From assembly GCF_018688495.1 (NCBI RefSeq), contig NZ_CP061320.1:2018586-2082585 (forward strand): DNA of 64,000 nucleotides, given 5' to 3'. The translations under genes were made by a program, and so were the position numbers. Positions 1 to 8,580 of the stretch are shown in pieces; the first letter of the stretch is position 1; each line of letters opens with the position of its first letter. A model generated the notes under the pieces. The model did not search any database and was not told where the DNA came from. It saw only the letters and a list, made by a program, of their open reading frames with translations. The stretch is from Polynucleobacter sp. Adler-ghost. GTDB taxonomy: Bacteria; Pseudomonadota; Gammaproteobacteria; Burkholderiales; Burkholderiaceae.

Positions 1-180
1 AGAATCAAACTCATGCACATCAGCATCTTCTAAATATATCTTTGGCAACATGCGTAATTCACGAGCGGATGCCAAGTGCCTAGTGGGTAGCAATACTGAA
101 TAGCCCTCTGCCTGCAATTGGGCAGCCAAGACTCTGCCTACAAAACCGTTACCACCAATTAACAGAATGTCATATTTCAT
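1..180 (-). CDS. NAD(P)-binding epimerase / NDUFA9-like protein, N-terminal fragment
   Basis: The first 60 codons run off the left edge of the window. Translation begins MKYDILLIGGNGFVGRVL, and GGNGFVG is the GxxGxxG dinucleotide-binding loop of a Rossmann fold. It is followed by a basic stretch (PTRHLASAREL) after the second strand, typical of atypical short-chain dehydrogenases of the complex I NDUFA9 / NAD-dependent epimerase type. The gene is read leftwards from 180; slt lies 23 bp upstream in the same direction, so the two could be cotranscribed. Substrate cannot be inferred from 60 residues. Confidence 0.75.
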   Translation of the reverse strand, partial: MKYDILLIGGNGFVGRVLAAQLQAEGYSVLLPTRHLASARELRMLPKIYLEDADVHEFDS

Positions 181-203
181 AAAAATCCCATCTCGTTAAA
201 CTA

Positions 204-2162
204 TTAGGGCAACTCAGAGGCGTTTGCCGCCTTAGGTGTGATCACCCCCAAACGCTGTTTTAAAGATTGTGTCTGACCATGCATTACCGATGAATAGTAT
301 GTTGCATTAGCCAACACGTTTTTTACATAAGTTCGGGTTTCATTGAACGGAATCGTTTCAGCAAAAATTGCACCCTCTGTTGGGCTAGTCAGCTTTTCCC
401 GCCAAGTTTTTGAGCGCGATGGGCCAGCGTTATAAGCAGCAGAAGCCAAAACCCAAGAGCCATCCAGATCTACCAAGACCATATTCAAGTAATTGCTACC
501 CAAGGTGAGATTGGTGTTGGTATCAGCAAGCTTGTCATTGGTATAAGAGTTCATGCCAATCTTCTTTGCCACATACTTTGCTGTATTCGGCATCACCTGC
601 ATCAATCCTGATGCGCCCACAGAAGAGGAGGCATTCATAATGAAGCGTGATTCTTGACGAATCAACCCATAGGTCCAAGCCAAGTTCAAATCAATTTGCT
701 TTGCAATCGGCGATAGCTCATCACGATAGGGTGTAGGGTAACGCAAACTGAAGTCATGCTCTTGCTTAGTGCGGTCTGCAGTATTGACAACACGGTCATA
801 TAGACTAATACGCTTGGCGTACTCAGCAGATGCCAGCAATTGCTTATCAGTCATATTACGCAATTCCCAGTTCCACTCACGATTGCCTTCAAAACGCAAA
901 TTCATGGCATAGAAACGCTCGCCCCTGATAAAGCCTTTACGCTGAGACATCGCTTCGATTTCTGCATCACTAACCTTAGTGCGTGCAGGCACATGATTTG
1001 ATTTACCTAAATCCTCTCGTGCAAGCTGTCCATAAAAATTATATTGATCGGCAACGAGTTCAAGGTTCTCGCGTGCCTTTTCATTTTGTCCATCCACCTT
1101 CAATGCACGCGCATACCAATAAGTCCAAGCGGGATCTTTACTGCGAACCGCAGGATTCATACCTTCAATCGCATTCTTTACTAGCGTCCAATCCTTAGCG
1201 CGCAAGCCTGCACGGACCTTCCATTCCTGACCTTCAGCAGAGAGCAGCTCGTTATAACCTAACTCTTGTTGAAAACGATAGGCATCATCTGCATTAGGAT
1301 CTAATTTCTTTGCAAGGAACTGACCAATGACACCCCAAGCTATAGCCTGATTCTCTTTACTATAGCGAGATGCATTTTGTGAAAAATCTTTAAATGCTTT
1401 TGCGGGATCGGCTTTAGCAGTCTTCACAATCTCGGCAATCGGATCTTCCCCACCTAAGCGACGTGACATAGTGTCAAAACCCATCTCACTGGCAGCGCGA
1501 CCAATTGCTTTTGCTTCGCTCGGCGTCATACCTCCTGCACCAGCCAAGGCAGGCACCAATTCTTGGCAAGCCTGACCGAAATAGCGTGGATCCAATAATA
1601 TTGCGCGTGCATCAATTGCTACTTTGGTTGGGTTCTCACCTTGAGCCAGTTTTGACTGTAGTGAATAGCACTTCACCTGAGTGTCATCATCTAGGACAAA
1701 CTTGGGGTATTCAGCATCAAAACGTGGCCAATCTTTTCGCTTACCCAAAACGAGCAGCCAATCATTACGCATCCGATCGGCCAGAGCCGAACCTTGATAT
1801 TGATTTAAAAAAGCCGCCACCTGAGAATCCGCATTACTATCGGCGCGCGCGGCACCAGCACTATCAAATAGCTGGGGCTTAATACGAAAATAGGCTACGT
1901 AGTCGTCATAGGGATAATTGGAGAGGCTGGCTGCTAATGTCTGTGCTCGAGCAACATCATTTCGTTTGGCTGCCTCGCGTAACTCAATAAAAGTGCGGTC
2001 GCCTTCAGTGATTTCAAATGCTGAAATTCTGCTTTCTTTGGCTGGGCTTGTTTTCTTAACCTTCTCTGCAGAAATGCTAGGCGTAGAAATGAGCAGGACC
2101 AAAAATAAAATTCCGCCCAGAGTATTTTTCCAGCCACCAAGAACATCAACCCTCTTTTTCAC
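204..2162 (-). CDS. slt: soluble lytic murein transglycosylase (Slt70-like)
   Basis: Periplasmic enzyme that cleaves the MurNAc-GlcNAc bond of peptidoglycan to give 1,6-anhydromuropeptides. The 652-residue length fits Slt70. A hydrophobic N-terminal segment (about residues 14-32) acts as signal or anchor. A long alpha-helical superhelix follows, and the C-terminal lysozyme-like SLT domain starts near residue 495. It contains the catalytic glutamate in RQESRF (Glu504), GASGLMQVMP and the AAYNAGP motif near residue 577. The recycling permease AmpG is encoded at 10972-12306, so both ends of muropeptide turnover are in this window. Start taken at the first ATG, which begins MKKR ahead of the hydrophobic segment. 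Confidence 0.93.
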   Translation of the reverse strand: MKKRVDVLGGWKNTLGGILFLVLLISTPSISAEKVKKTSPAKESRISAFEITEGDRTFIELREAAKRNDVARAQTLAASLSNYPYDDYVAYFRIKPQLFDSAGAARADSNADSQVAAFLNQYQGSALADRMRNDWLLVLGKRKDWPRFDAEYPKFVLDDDTQVKCYSLQSKLAQGENPTKVAIDARAILLDPRYFGQACQELVPALAGAGGMTPSEAKAIGRAASEMGFDTMSRRLGGEDPIAEIVKTAKADPAKAFKDFSQNASRYSKENQAIAWGVIGQFLAKKLDPNADDAYRFQQELGYNELLSAEGQEWKVRAGLRAKDWTLVKNAIEGMNPAVRSKDPAWTYWYARALKVDGQNEKARENLELVADQYNFYGQLAREDLGKSNHVPARTKVSDAEIEAMSQRKGFIRGERFYAMNLRFEGNREWNWELRNMTDKQLLASAEYAKRISLYDRVVNTADRTKQEHDFSLRYPTPYRDELSPIAKQIDLNLAWTYGLIRQESRFIMNASSSVGASGLMQVMPNTAKYVAKKIGMNSYTNDKLADTNTNLTLGSNYLNMVLVDLDGSWVLASAAYNAGPSRSKTWREKLTSPTEGAIFAETIPFNETRTYVKNVLANATYYSSVMHGQTQSLKQRLGVITPKAANASELP

Positions 2163-2208
2163 TATCTTGCCTTATCGATTTACTATATCTCTTAATTTTC
2201 GCCTGATA

Positions 2209-2841
2209 ATGGATGATATGCACGGCAATTCTCCAAAATCGTTACGGCAGCGCTTACTAGCCCAAAGAAAACAATTTGTGGGTAGCGCAGGCTATGCCAA
2301 AGTACAAGAAGCTATTGTGACCAGTCTTACCCATTTACTGGCCAAGTATGATGCCCAGATTCAATCTGTTGCCTTATATTGCCCCATACAAGATGAGCTT
2401 GACCTCAGACCGGCTCTTTTAGCTTGGGCGGACAGTAAGACAGACAAAGTGCTAGCGCTCCCTTTTGCGCGCCCCGATAAGCATTTAGATTTTTATGTCT
2501 GGCAAGAGGGCGATCTACTTATTCCAAGTCGCCACGGCGTACTAGAGCCTGACCCTAATAACCCCCGCAGACCTCAAATCATTCCAGACTGTATTTTGAT
2601 TCCCTGCGTTGGCTGGTCACAGTCTAAGGCAGGAGATAAAAACCATCATTGGCGACTGGGGTATGGGGGCGGCTACTTTGATCGCACTTTGGCACAATTG
2701 CGTAAAGCTAAGCCAAACCTACTGTGTATAGGAATTGGCTTTGATTGGCAAAAGTTAGATGATGCACAGTGGCAAGCTCAAACGCATGATGAGCCTTTAG
2801 ATGCCATGCTGACAGAGTCAGGCTTAGTAACTACTGATTGA
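2209..2841 (+). CDS. ygfA: 5-formyltetrahydrofolate cyclo-ligase
   Basis: ATP-dependent conversion of 5-formyl-THF to 5,10-methenyl-THF, feeding one-carbon units back into folate metabolism. The 210-aa reading has the family's N-terminal basic segment (SLRQRLLAQRK) and the C-terminal LGYGGGYFDRTL loop that binds ATP and folate. The open frame extends upstream to 1918, but that part overlaps slt on the other strand and has no family similarity, so I start at ATG 2209 (an alternative ATG is at 2218). It converges on metF with an 11-bp overlap, putting two folate enzymes side by side. Confidence 0.9.
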   Translation: MDDMHGNSPKSLRQRLLAQRKQFVGSAGYAKVQEAIVTSLTHLLAKYDAQIQSVALYCPIQDELDLRPALLAWADSKTDKVLALPFARPDKHLDFYVWQEGDLLIPSRHGVLEPDPNNPRRPQIIPDCILIPCVGWSQSKAGDKNHHWRLGYGGGYFDRTLAQLRKAKPNLLCIGIGFDWQKLDDAQWQAQTHDEPLDAMLTESGLVTTD

Positions 2842-3661
2842 GGCTTAAATTATCTGCAATGGCTAAAACGGCATCAGCCTGATTTAGCGAATAGAAATGC
2901 AGTCCAGGCGCTCCTGCAACTAGAAGCTGGTCGCAAAGATCAGTAACCACCTCTTCACCAAAAGCACGAATAGAGGCAGTGTCATCACCATAAGACTGCA
3001 AACGCAAACGAATCCAACGCGGGATCTCTGCGCCGCAGGCATCAGAAAAACGTAGCAACTGAGTGCTATTGGTAATCGGCATGATTCCGGCAATAACCGG
3101 CTGAGTAACGCCCAATTCATATGCCTCATCTACAAAACGAAAATAGGCATCGCTGTTATAAAAATATTGTGTGACTGCGGAGTTTGCTCCAGCCTTCATC
3201 TTCTGCACAAAAAAATCCACATCGGTTGCCGGTGACTTAGCCTGAGGATGACATTCCGGATATGCAGCGACATCAATGTGAAACCAGTCACCGGTTTCTG
3301 TACGAATGAATTCAACCAATTCATTGGCATGATGGAACTCACCATATTGACCCATACCAGATGGTAGGTCGCCACGCAAAGCTACGATACGCTTAATACC
3401 TAAAGCTTGGTATTGCTTCAACATCTCGCGCACGCTCTCACGTGAGCTTCCAACACAAGATAAGTGGGGAGCAACCGCTGCACCTGCAGCATGAATGTCG
3501 CTCACCACTTTTAATGTGCCAGATTGAGTAGAGCCACCAGCACCAAAAGTCACGGAATAAAAAGCAGGCTTGAGCATTTCACTAAAACGCTCGCGCACGA
3601 GATGTAACTTATTCTCACCTTCAGGTGTTTTTGGAGGGAAGAATTCAACGCTTAATTCCAT
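2831..3661 (-). CDS. metF: 5,10-methylenetetrahydrofolate reductase
   Basis: FAD-dependent reduction of methylene-THF to 5-methyl-THF, the methyl donor for methionine synthesis. The 276-aa length is normal for bacterial MetF. Motifs seen: VEFFPPKTPEG at the N terminus (first TIM-barrel strand), VTFGAGGST near residue 39, and LRGDLPSG near residue 100. It lies 55 bp downstream of ahcY on the same strand, so it is probably in the transcript controlled by the SAH riboswitch. Coupling of ahcY and metF behind an SAH switch is a known arrangement in beta- and gammaproteobacteria. Confidence 0.95.
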   Translation of the reverse strand: MELSVEFFPPKTPEGENKLHLVRERFSEMLKPAFYSVTFGAGGSTQSGTLKVVSDIHAAGAAVAPHLSCVGSSRESVREMLKQYQALGIKRIVALRGDLPSGMGQYGEFHHANELVEFIRTETGDWFHIDVAAYPECHPQAKSPATDVDFFVQKMKAGANSAVTQYFYNSDAYFRFVDEAYELGVTQPVIAGIMPITNSTQLLRFSDACGAEIPRWIRLRLQSYGDDTASIRAFGEEVVTDLCDQLLVAGAPGLHFYSLNQADAVLAIADNLSLNQ

Positions 3662-3716
3662 GATCTTGGGCCTGTGTCTCTATTTCTCTATTGAACAATA
3701 TCTAGCAAGGAGCTGA

Positions 3717-5162
3717 TTAATAACGGTAGTGATCGGTCTTATAAGGACCTTCCTTAGTCACACCAATGTAAGACGCCTGCTGATCTGACAATACAGTTAA
3801 CTGAGCATTCAATGTCTTGAGCTGCAAACGCGCAACCTTCTCATCCAAATGCTTAGGCAAGGTATACACACCAACTGGATATTTATCTGTACCAACGGCA
3901 TTCCACAATTCGATCTGCGCAATTACTTGGTTCGCAAATGAAGAGCTCATGACATAAGATGGGTGACCTGTACCGCAACCCAAATTAACTAAGCGGCCCT
4001 TGGCCAAGATAATGATGCGCTTCTCAGGATTGCCATTGATTGCCGGGAAAATCACGTGATCTACTTGTGGCTTGATTTCTTCCCATTTGTATTTCTCGAT
4101 ACCAGCAACATCAATCTCGTTATCAAAGTGGCCAATGTTACAAACGATGGCTTGATTCTTCATCTTGACCATATGGTCGTGTGTAATCACATGGTAGTTA
4201 CCAGTTGCTGAAACAAAGATATCCGCCTTATCTGCAGCGTAATCCATTGTGACAACACGGTAACCTTCCATTGCTGCCTGCAAGGCACAGATGGGATCAA
4301 CTTCAGTCACCCAAACTTGAGCAGACAAAGCGCGCAAAGCTTGCGCCGAGCCCTTGCCTACGTCGCCATAACCACAAACAACGGCAACCTTACCGGCAAC
4401 CATGACATCGGTAGCACGCTTGATCGCATCCACTAAAGACTCACGGCAACCATAGAGGTTATCGAACTTGCTCTTGGTAACAGAGTCATTTACGTTAATA
4501 GCCGGGAACTTTAATTCACCCTTAGCAAACATCTGATAGAGGCGATGTACACCAGTAGTAGTTTCTTCCGTAACGCCTTTAACTTTTTCCAAACGAGTGG
4601 AATACCAAGTTGGATCTTGCGCCAATTTCTTTTTAATGGCTGCAAACAAAATGGTTTCTTCTTCGCTCGTTGGGTGATTCAAGCAAGCCTGATCTTTTTC
4701 AGCACGTGCCCCTAGGTGCAATAATAAAGTCGCATCGCCACCGTCATCCAAAATCATATTGGTGAAGCCGCCATCAGCCCACTCAAAAATACGGTGGGTG
4801 TAATCCCAGTATTGCTCAAGCGTTTCGCCCTTGATCGCAAACACCGGTGTGCCGTTAGCGGCAATCGCTGCAGCAGCGTGGTCTTGTGTAGAGAAAATAT
4901 TGCAAGATGCCCACTGCACTTCAGCGCCAAGCGCCTCAAGCGTCTCGATCAAAACTGCAGTTTGAATGGTCATATGCAATGAGCCGGTGATGCGCGCACC
5001 ACGCAATGGCTGTTGCGCTGCAAACTCATCTCGAATCGCAATCAGGCCTGGCATTTCAGTTTCAGCAATGGCGATTTCTTTACGGCCAAAGTCAGCCAAA
5101 GAAATGTCGGCAATAGCGCAACGGGTTGCTACAAAGTTATTTAAATCGGAAACGGTACTCAT
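3717..5162 (-). CDS. ahcY: S-adenosylhomocysteine hydrolase
   Basis: NAD-dependent hydrolysis of SAH to adenosine and homocysteine, which removes the product inhibitor of methyltransferases. The 481-aa protein contains the [13 protein letters not shown]-binding loop and the conserved C terminus KTDHYRY. The open frame reaches back to 5222, but ATG 5162 begins the family N terminus ([12 protein letters not shown]) and has a GGAG ribosome site six bases upstream, so I use it. The preceding leader carries an SAH aptamer and a hairpin that buries this ribosome site. metK is upstream and metF downstream on the same strand. Confidence 0.97.
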   Translation of the reverse strand: MSTVSDLNNFVATRCAIADISLADFGRKEIAIAETEMPGLIAIRDEFAAQQPLRGARITGSLHMTIQTAVLIETLEALGAEVQWASCNIFSTQDHAAAAIAANGTPVFAIKGETLEQYWDYTHRIFEWADGGFTNMILDDGGDATLLLHLGARAEKDQACLNHPTSEEETILFAAIKKKLAQDPTWYSTRLEKVKGVTEETTTGVHRLYQMFAKGELKFPAINVNDSVTKSKFDNLYGCRESLVDAIKRATDVMVAGKVAVVCGYGDVGKGSAQALRALSAQVWVTEVDPICALQAAMEGYRVVTMDYAADKADIFVSATGNYHVITHDHMVKMKNQAIVCNIGHFDNEIDVAGIEKYKWEEIKPQVDHVIFPAINGNPEKRIIILAKGRLVNLGCGTGHPSYVMSSSFANQVIAQIELWNAVGTDKYPVGVYTLPKHLDEKVARLQLKTLNAQLTVLSDQQASYIGVTKEGPYKTDHYRY

Positions 5163-5167
5163 GAATG

Positions 5168-5196
5168 CTCCAGCTAAATACGATCCAATGCTGGAG
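5168..5196 (-). promoter_or_regulatory. hairpin sequestering the ahcY ribosome-binding site
   Basis: In the ahcY mRNA, CTCCAGC (5196-5190) can pair perfectly with GCTGGAG (5174-5168); the second arm contains the GGAG ribosome site of ahcY. A second stem, CTCGCTA with TAGCGAG, lies just upstream (5203-5233). This is what an expression platform acting on translation would look like. Which stem SAH binding disrupts is inferred, not shown. Confidence 0.6.
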
Positions 5197-5278
5197 TAGA
5201 AACTCGCTAGCCATTGAATCATGGGTTAGCGAGCGCAGTTGCAATTAGCAAACTCTGGGATTACCTAGGAGTCCACTC

Positions 5279-5334
5279 CCTTCAAGCCTGGGGAAATACT
5301 GGTTCTCAGCATTCCTTGCAACGCTCCTTGAAGG
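5279..5334 (-). promoter_or_regulatory. SAH riboswitch aptamer
   Basis: The minus strand reads CCTTCAAG, then GAGCGTTGCAA, and ends CCCAGGCTTGAAGG. The two outer arms form a perfect 8-bp P1 stem (CCTTCAAG with CTTGAAGG). The core GAGCGTTGCAA ... CCAGGCTTG agrees with the SAH riboswitch consensus (GAGGAGCGYUGC ... AGGCUCG) as I remember it. It lies 117 bp upstream of the ahcY start, the classic target. Binding of SAH is expected to raise ahcY and metF expression. Confidence 0.87.
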
Positions 5335-5335
5335 T

Positions 5336-5363
5336 ATGGCGAAATTGTAATCAATTTCGCCAT
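5336..5363. repeat. perfect 28-bp inverted repeat between metK and the SAH aptamer
   Basis: ATGGCGAAATTG, a four-base centre, then the exact complement. A further ATTTCGCC half-site follows immediately at 5364-5371. There is no T-run, so it is a poor intrinsic terminator in either direction. It abuts the aptamer by one base. It could be a metK 3'-end processing or termination stem, or an operator for the ahcY promoter. Confidence 0.6.
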
Positions 5364-5414
5364 ATTTCGCCTTAATACAAGTACATACTGCAAATTTGCT
5401 ACTTAGGAGGCAGA

Positions 5415-6581
5415 TTACAAGCCAGCGGCTGCACGCAATGCAGGCGCCTTATCGCACTGCTCCCAAGTAAATTCTGGCTCTTCACGACCAAAGTGCCCAT
5501 AAGCAGCGGTCTTACGATAAATCGGGCGCAGGAGATTCAACATCTTGACGATACCCTTTGGACGCAAGTCAAAGTGTTCCGATACTAGTTTCGCAATCTT
5601 CTCGTCAGAAATCTTGCCAGTGCCGAAGGTGCTTACCATCACTGAAGTTGGTTTTGCCACACCAATTGCGTAAGAGATCTGAATTAAACACTTGCTTGCC
5701 AAACCTGCAGCAACTACGTTCTTTGCCACGTAACGACCAGCGTAGGCAGCAGAACGGTCAACCTTGGAAGGATCCTTACCAGAGAATGCGCCGCCACCGT
5801 GAGGAGCCGCACCACCATAAGTATCCACGATGATCTTACGACCAGTCAGACCACAATCGCCTTGCGGACCACCAATAACAAATCGACCTGTTGGATTCAC
5901 CAAGAAATTAATAGCGCCTTTAATCAAATGCTTAGGCAATACAGGCTTGATGATTTCTTCGATCACTGCTTCACGCAACTTCTCGAGAGAAATATCTTCA
6001 TCATGTTGTGTTGAAAGAACTACGGTATCGATTGAATCAGGCTTGCCATCCACATAACGCAAGGTCACTTGAGACTTGGCATCTGGGCGCAACCAGTTCA
6101 AACGGCCATCACGGCGTAATTGAGATTGACGCTCCACTAAACGATGCGACAAATGAATTGGTAGAGGCATGAGCTCTGTAGTTTCATCGCAGGCATAACC
6201 AAACATCAAGCCTTGATCACCAGCACCTTGGTCTAGACCATCGTCATGCGCCTTATCTACACCCTGAGCAATGTCGGGGCTTTGCTTGTCATAAGCGACC
6301 AATACGGCACAACCTTTGTAATCGATGCCGTAGTCAGTGTTGTCGTAACCAATTTCACGCAAAGTATTACGAGCAACTTGGATGTAATCCACATTGGCGT
6401 TTGTAGTGATCTCACCAGCCAAAACTACTAGCCCGGTATTACACAGAGTTTCCGCAGCAACACGCGCAGTTGGGTCCTGAGCCAGGATCGAATCCAAGAT
6501 GGCATCAGAGATTTGGTCTGCTACTTTATCGGGGTGACCTTCAGAGACGGATTCTGAGGTAAAGAAGTAATCATTTGCCAT
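5415..6581 (-). CDS. metK: S-adenosylmethionine synthetase
   Basis: Makes SAM from methionine and ATP. The 388-aa protein has the N-terminal [20 protein letters not shown] signature (catalytic His in GHPDK), [12 protein letters not shown] near residue 118, and the glycine-rich [16 protein letters not shown] loop. An AAAGGAA ribosome site precedes the ATG. It heads a leftward metK-ahcY-metF set. Its 5' leader of about 118 nt contains a SAM-II-like fold directly behind a sigma70-like promoter, so product feedback on metK is likely. Confidence 0.97.
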   Translation of the reverse strand: MANDYFFTSESVSEGHPDKVADQISDAILDSILAQDPTARVAAETLCNTGLVVLAGEITTNANVDYIQVARNTLREIGYDNTDYGIDYKGCAVLVAYDKQSPDIAQGVDKAHDDGLDQGAGDQGLMFGYACDETTELMPLPIHLSHRLVERQSQLRRDGRLNWLRPDAKSQVTLRYVDGKPDSIDTVVLSTQHDEDISLEKLREAVIEEIIKPVLPKHLIKGAINFLVNPTGRFVIGGPQGDCGLTGRKIIVDTYGGAAPHGGGAFSGKDPSKVDRSAAYAGRYVAKNVVAAGLASKCLIQISYAIGVAKPTSVMVSTFGTGKISDEKIAKLVSEHFDLRPKGIVKMLNLLRPIYRKTAAYGHFGREEPEFTWEQCDKAPALRAAAGL

Positions 6582-6639
6582 TGCATATTCCTTTAAAAAT
6601 TAACACGATCTTTGGGACAACTCGACGTGCCAGGAACTA

Positions 6640-6699
6640 CAACGGCGACGCTTTAGCAGTATTTATGAATCGCCCTGCAAGTTGCCTTAACTCAGCGAT
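6640..6699 (-). promoter_or_regulatory. SAM-II-like riboswitch in the metK leader
   Basis: Read on the minus strand, 6699-6669 forms a P1 stem (ATCGC ... GCGAT) around a loop containing UGAGUUAAGG and UUGCA. It is followed by CAUAAAUACUGCUAAAG. From memory, the SAM-II (SAM_alpha) family has UGAUUUAAC, UUGCA, GCG, then GAUAAAUGUAGCUAAA in the same order and spacing. The GCUAAA box near the 3' end is the hallmark. A candidate 3-bp loop pairing (GGC with GCC near 6641) could make the pseudoknot. Unlike typical SAM-II, the switch ends about 60 nt before the start codon. Gene identity (SAM synthetase) fits the ligand. Confidence 0.62.
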
Positions 6700-6705
6700 A
6701 GTCCA

Positions 6706-6735
6706 ATTCTATCCGAAAAACGCCTTATTCATCAA
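6706..6735 (-). promoter_or_regulatory. metK promoter
   Basis: TTGATG, an 18-bp spacer, then TAGAAT on the minus strand. The predicted transcription start falls at about 6699, so the transcript would begin with the first stem of the SAM-II-like aptamer. Confidence 0.5.
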
Positions 6736-6784
6736 GCATCGCTGGAAATTTGGCCCTAGCGCTGGCATTGAATATCATTGGAGG

Positions 6785-7645
6785 GTGCGCAAACTCCTTC
6801 TCAAGCTAACCCTCGCAGCAATTGCAGTTTTGCCCTTATTCCTGGTTCAGGTAATTGGGGCTGTTTTGGGAATTTTGGCTTATTTAGGATCGGGGCAATA
6901 TCGAACACTGTTTCGCCCTCAATATGAGTCCGTTGTTAAAAGCCATCATTTACCACTCCAACTCTGGAGTGCCGTGGCAGCCTCAGGACAACTCTTTTCA
7001 GATAGCCTGTGGATTTGGCGAAATCCCCAAAAAGCACTTTCCCTGGTTGAAATACAAGACTGGGATCTAGTTGAGGCAGCCATCAATGAAGGTCATGGCC
7101 TGGTCATGCTCACACCGCATCTGGGTGGCTTTGAAATCATCCCCAGGGTATTGGCTCAGCATTTCCCAGCCACCATCCTCTATCGCCCCTCCCGTCAAGA
7201 ATGGCTCAATGAAGTAGTGGAAGAGGGTCGGGCCTACCCTAATATGCACTTCGTACCGACCAATCTGAACGGCGTTCGTCAAATGACGCGCGCCCTCACT
7301 CGTGGAGAAGCGATTGGCATTCTCCCAGATCAAGTTCCGAGTGGCGGTGAGGGCGTATGGGTGCCTTTCTTTGGGCGCTTAGCGTATACAACTCCGCTGC
7401 CAGCACGCTTAGCGAATCGTAACAACACACCAGTTGTCATGTTTACCGCCAAACGTAAAGGGCTGGGTAAAGGCTGGCTCATGCAAGCCAAGAGATTAGA
7501 GCCGCTTTCTGAAGACTCCACACTAGCAGCGGCTGAACTCAATCTTGCCATTGAGAATGCAATCCTTGTCGCACCAAATCAATTCATCTGGGCCTATAAC
7601 CGCTACAAACATCCGAGCGGAGCAGAGCTACCACCAAGCAATTAG
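6785..7645 (+). CDS. lysophospholipid / lipid A acyltransferase (LpxL/HtrB family), divergent paralogue
   Basis: Inner-membrane acyltransferase that would add a secondary fatty acid to lipid A precursor from acyl-ACP. One N-terminal membrane helix (LLLKLTLAAIAVLPLFLV) precedes the catalytic HX4E box HLGGFE. GIL.DQVP and the C-terminal FIWAYNRYKH block follow. The start is uncertain. The family N terminus begins at GTG 6785 (VRKLLLK), but its GGAGG site abuts the codon. An upstream ATG at 6665 would overlap the metK leader. It is only distantly similar to the two closely related paralogues at 7670-8569 and 30855-31742. Confidence 0.85.
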   Translation: MRKLLLKLTLAAIAVLPLFLVQVIGAVLGILAYLGSGQYRTLFRPQYESVVKSHHLPLQLWSAVAASGQLFSDSLWIWRNPQKALSLVEIQDWDLVEAAINEGHGLVMLTPHLGGFEIIPRVLAQHFPATILYRPSRQEWLNEVVEEGRAYPNMHFVPTNLNGVRQMTRALTRGEAIGILPDQVPSGGEGVWVPFFGRLAYTTPLPARLANRNNTPVVMFTAKRKGLGKGWLMQAKRLEPLSEDSTLAAAELNLAIENAILVAPNQFIWAYNRYKHPSGAELPPSN

Positions 7646-7669
7646 TTAATAAATTTATAATTTATTCTC

Positions 7670-8569
7670 ATGACCTGCTTACAAAATGTTTTCAATTTTC
7701 TAGCGCTGAGCTTACTACGCCTGTTTGCATTTTTACCTTATGGTCTCACTATTCAGACTGGCTATGCTCTCGGCTGGCTAGCAGCACACATACCTAATGA
7801 GCGTGCCAAGGTTGTCACAACTAACTTAAGTCTGTGCTTTCCCAATCTGAGCAAAGATGAAATAGATGCACTTGCGCTAGAGCACTGGAAGTTATTTGGG
7901 CGTAGCGTAATCGAGAGAAGTCGTATTTGGCTTGGTAGTGGCAAACAAATTACTGATATCGTCACGATCAACTCTGCTATTACTTTAGGTGATCGCAAGC
8001 CACGACTCCTTATTAATCCCCACTTTGTTGGACTTGAAGGTGGCTTTATGGCTCTCTCCGTTTTAGCAAGTGAGCATGACTGGCCACGTGGTACTGGTCT
8101 CTATCAAAACATGAAGAACCCCTTCTTCAATCAAAAAATGATTGAATGGAGAAATCGTTTCGGGGGCAAATCGATTGAGAGACAAAGCCGCCTTCGTGAT
8201 TTAATTCGAGAGATTCAAACGGGGAACTTTATTTTTATTGCGCCCGATATTGATCTTGGTCCACGCGACTCTGTTTTTGTACCCTTTTTTGGCATTCAAA
8301 CCAATACGATTACTTCAGTCTCGCGCTTAGCTAGACTCAGTGGCGCAGAAGTCTGCCTCATGACCACCACTTTGGGTCCTGATCGTAAAGCCTATATCTG
8401 CAATATCAGCGCACCACTTCCCAACTTCCCAACAGATAATGTGGAAGCTGATACTGTACGCCTGAATAAATACATTGAAGACCTTGTTCGAGAAAGGCCG
8501 GCAGAGTACTATTGGGTACATAAACGCTTTAAGCATCGGCCGTCCGGCGAGCCAAGCCTTTATAACTAA
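7670..8569 (+). CDS. lipid A biosynthesis acyltransferase (LpxL/HtrB family)
   Basis: 299 aa. The N-terminal hydrophobic helix is followed by a second hydrophobic stretch ending [11 protein letters not shown]. The catalytic HX4E box is HFVGLE (about residue 118). [14 protein letters not shown] and [18 protein letters not shown] are LpxL/LpxM blocks, and the protein ends with [15 protein letters not shown]. It lies 24 bp behind the first acyltransferase and 11 bp before dapF, so the three are probably one operon. Whether it transfers laurate or another chain cannot be read from sequence. Confidence 0.92.
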   Translation: MTCLQNVFNFLALSLLRLFAFLPYGLTIQTGYALGWLAAHIPNERAKVVTTNLSLCFPNLSKDEIDALALEHWKLFGRSVIERSRIWLGSGKQITDIVTINSAITLGDRKPRLLINPHFVGLEGGFMALSVLASEHDWPRGTGLYQNMKNPFFNQKMIEWRNRFGGKSIERQSRLRDLIREIQTGNFIFIAPDIDLGPRDSVFVPFFGIQTNTITSVSRLARLSGAEVCLMTTTLGPDRKAYICNISAPLPNFPTDNVEADTVRLNKYIEDLVRERPAEYYWVHKRFKHRPSGEPSLYN

Positions 8570-8580
8570 TTGGAATTCTT

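Noticed and set aside
1918..2208. 97-residue N-terminal extension of the folate cyclo-ligase frame
   Set aside because: Overlaps slt antisense, has no family similarity and no ribosome site.
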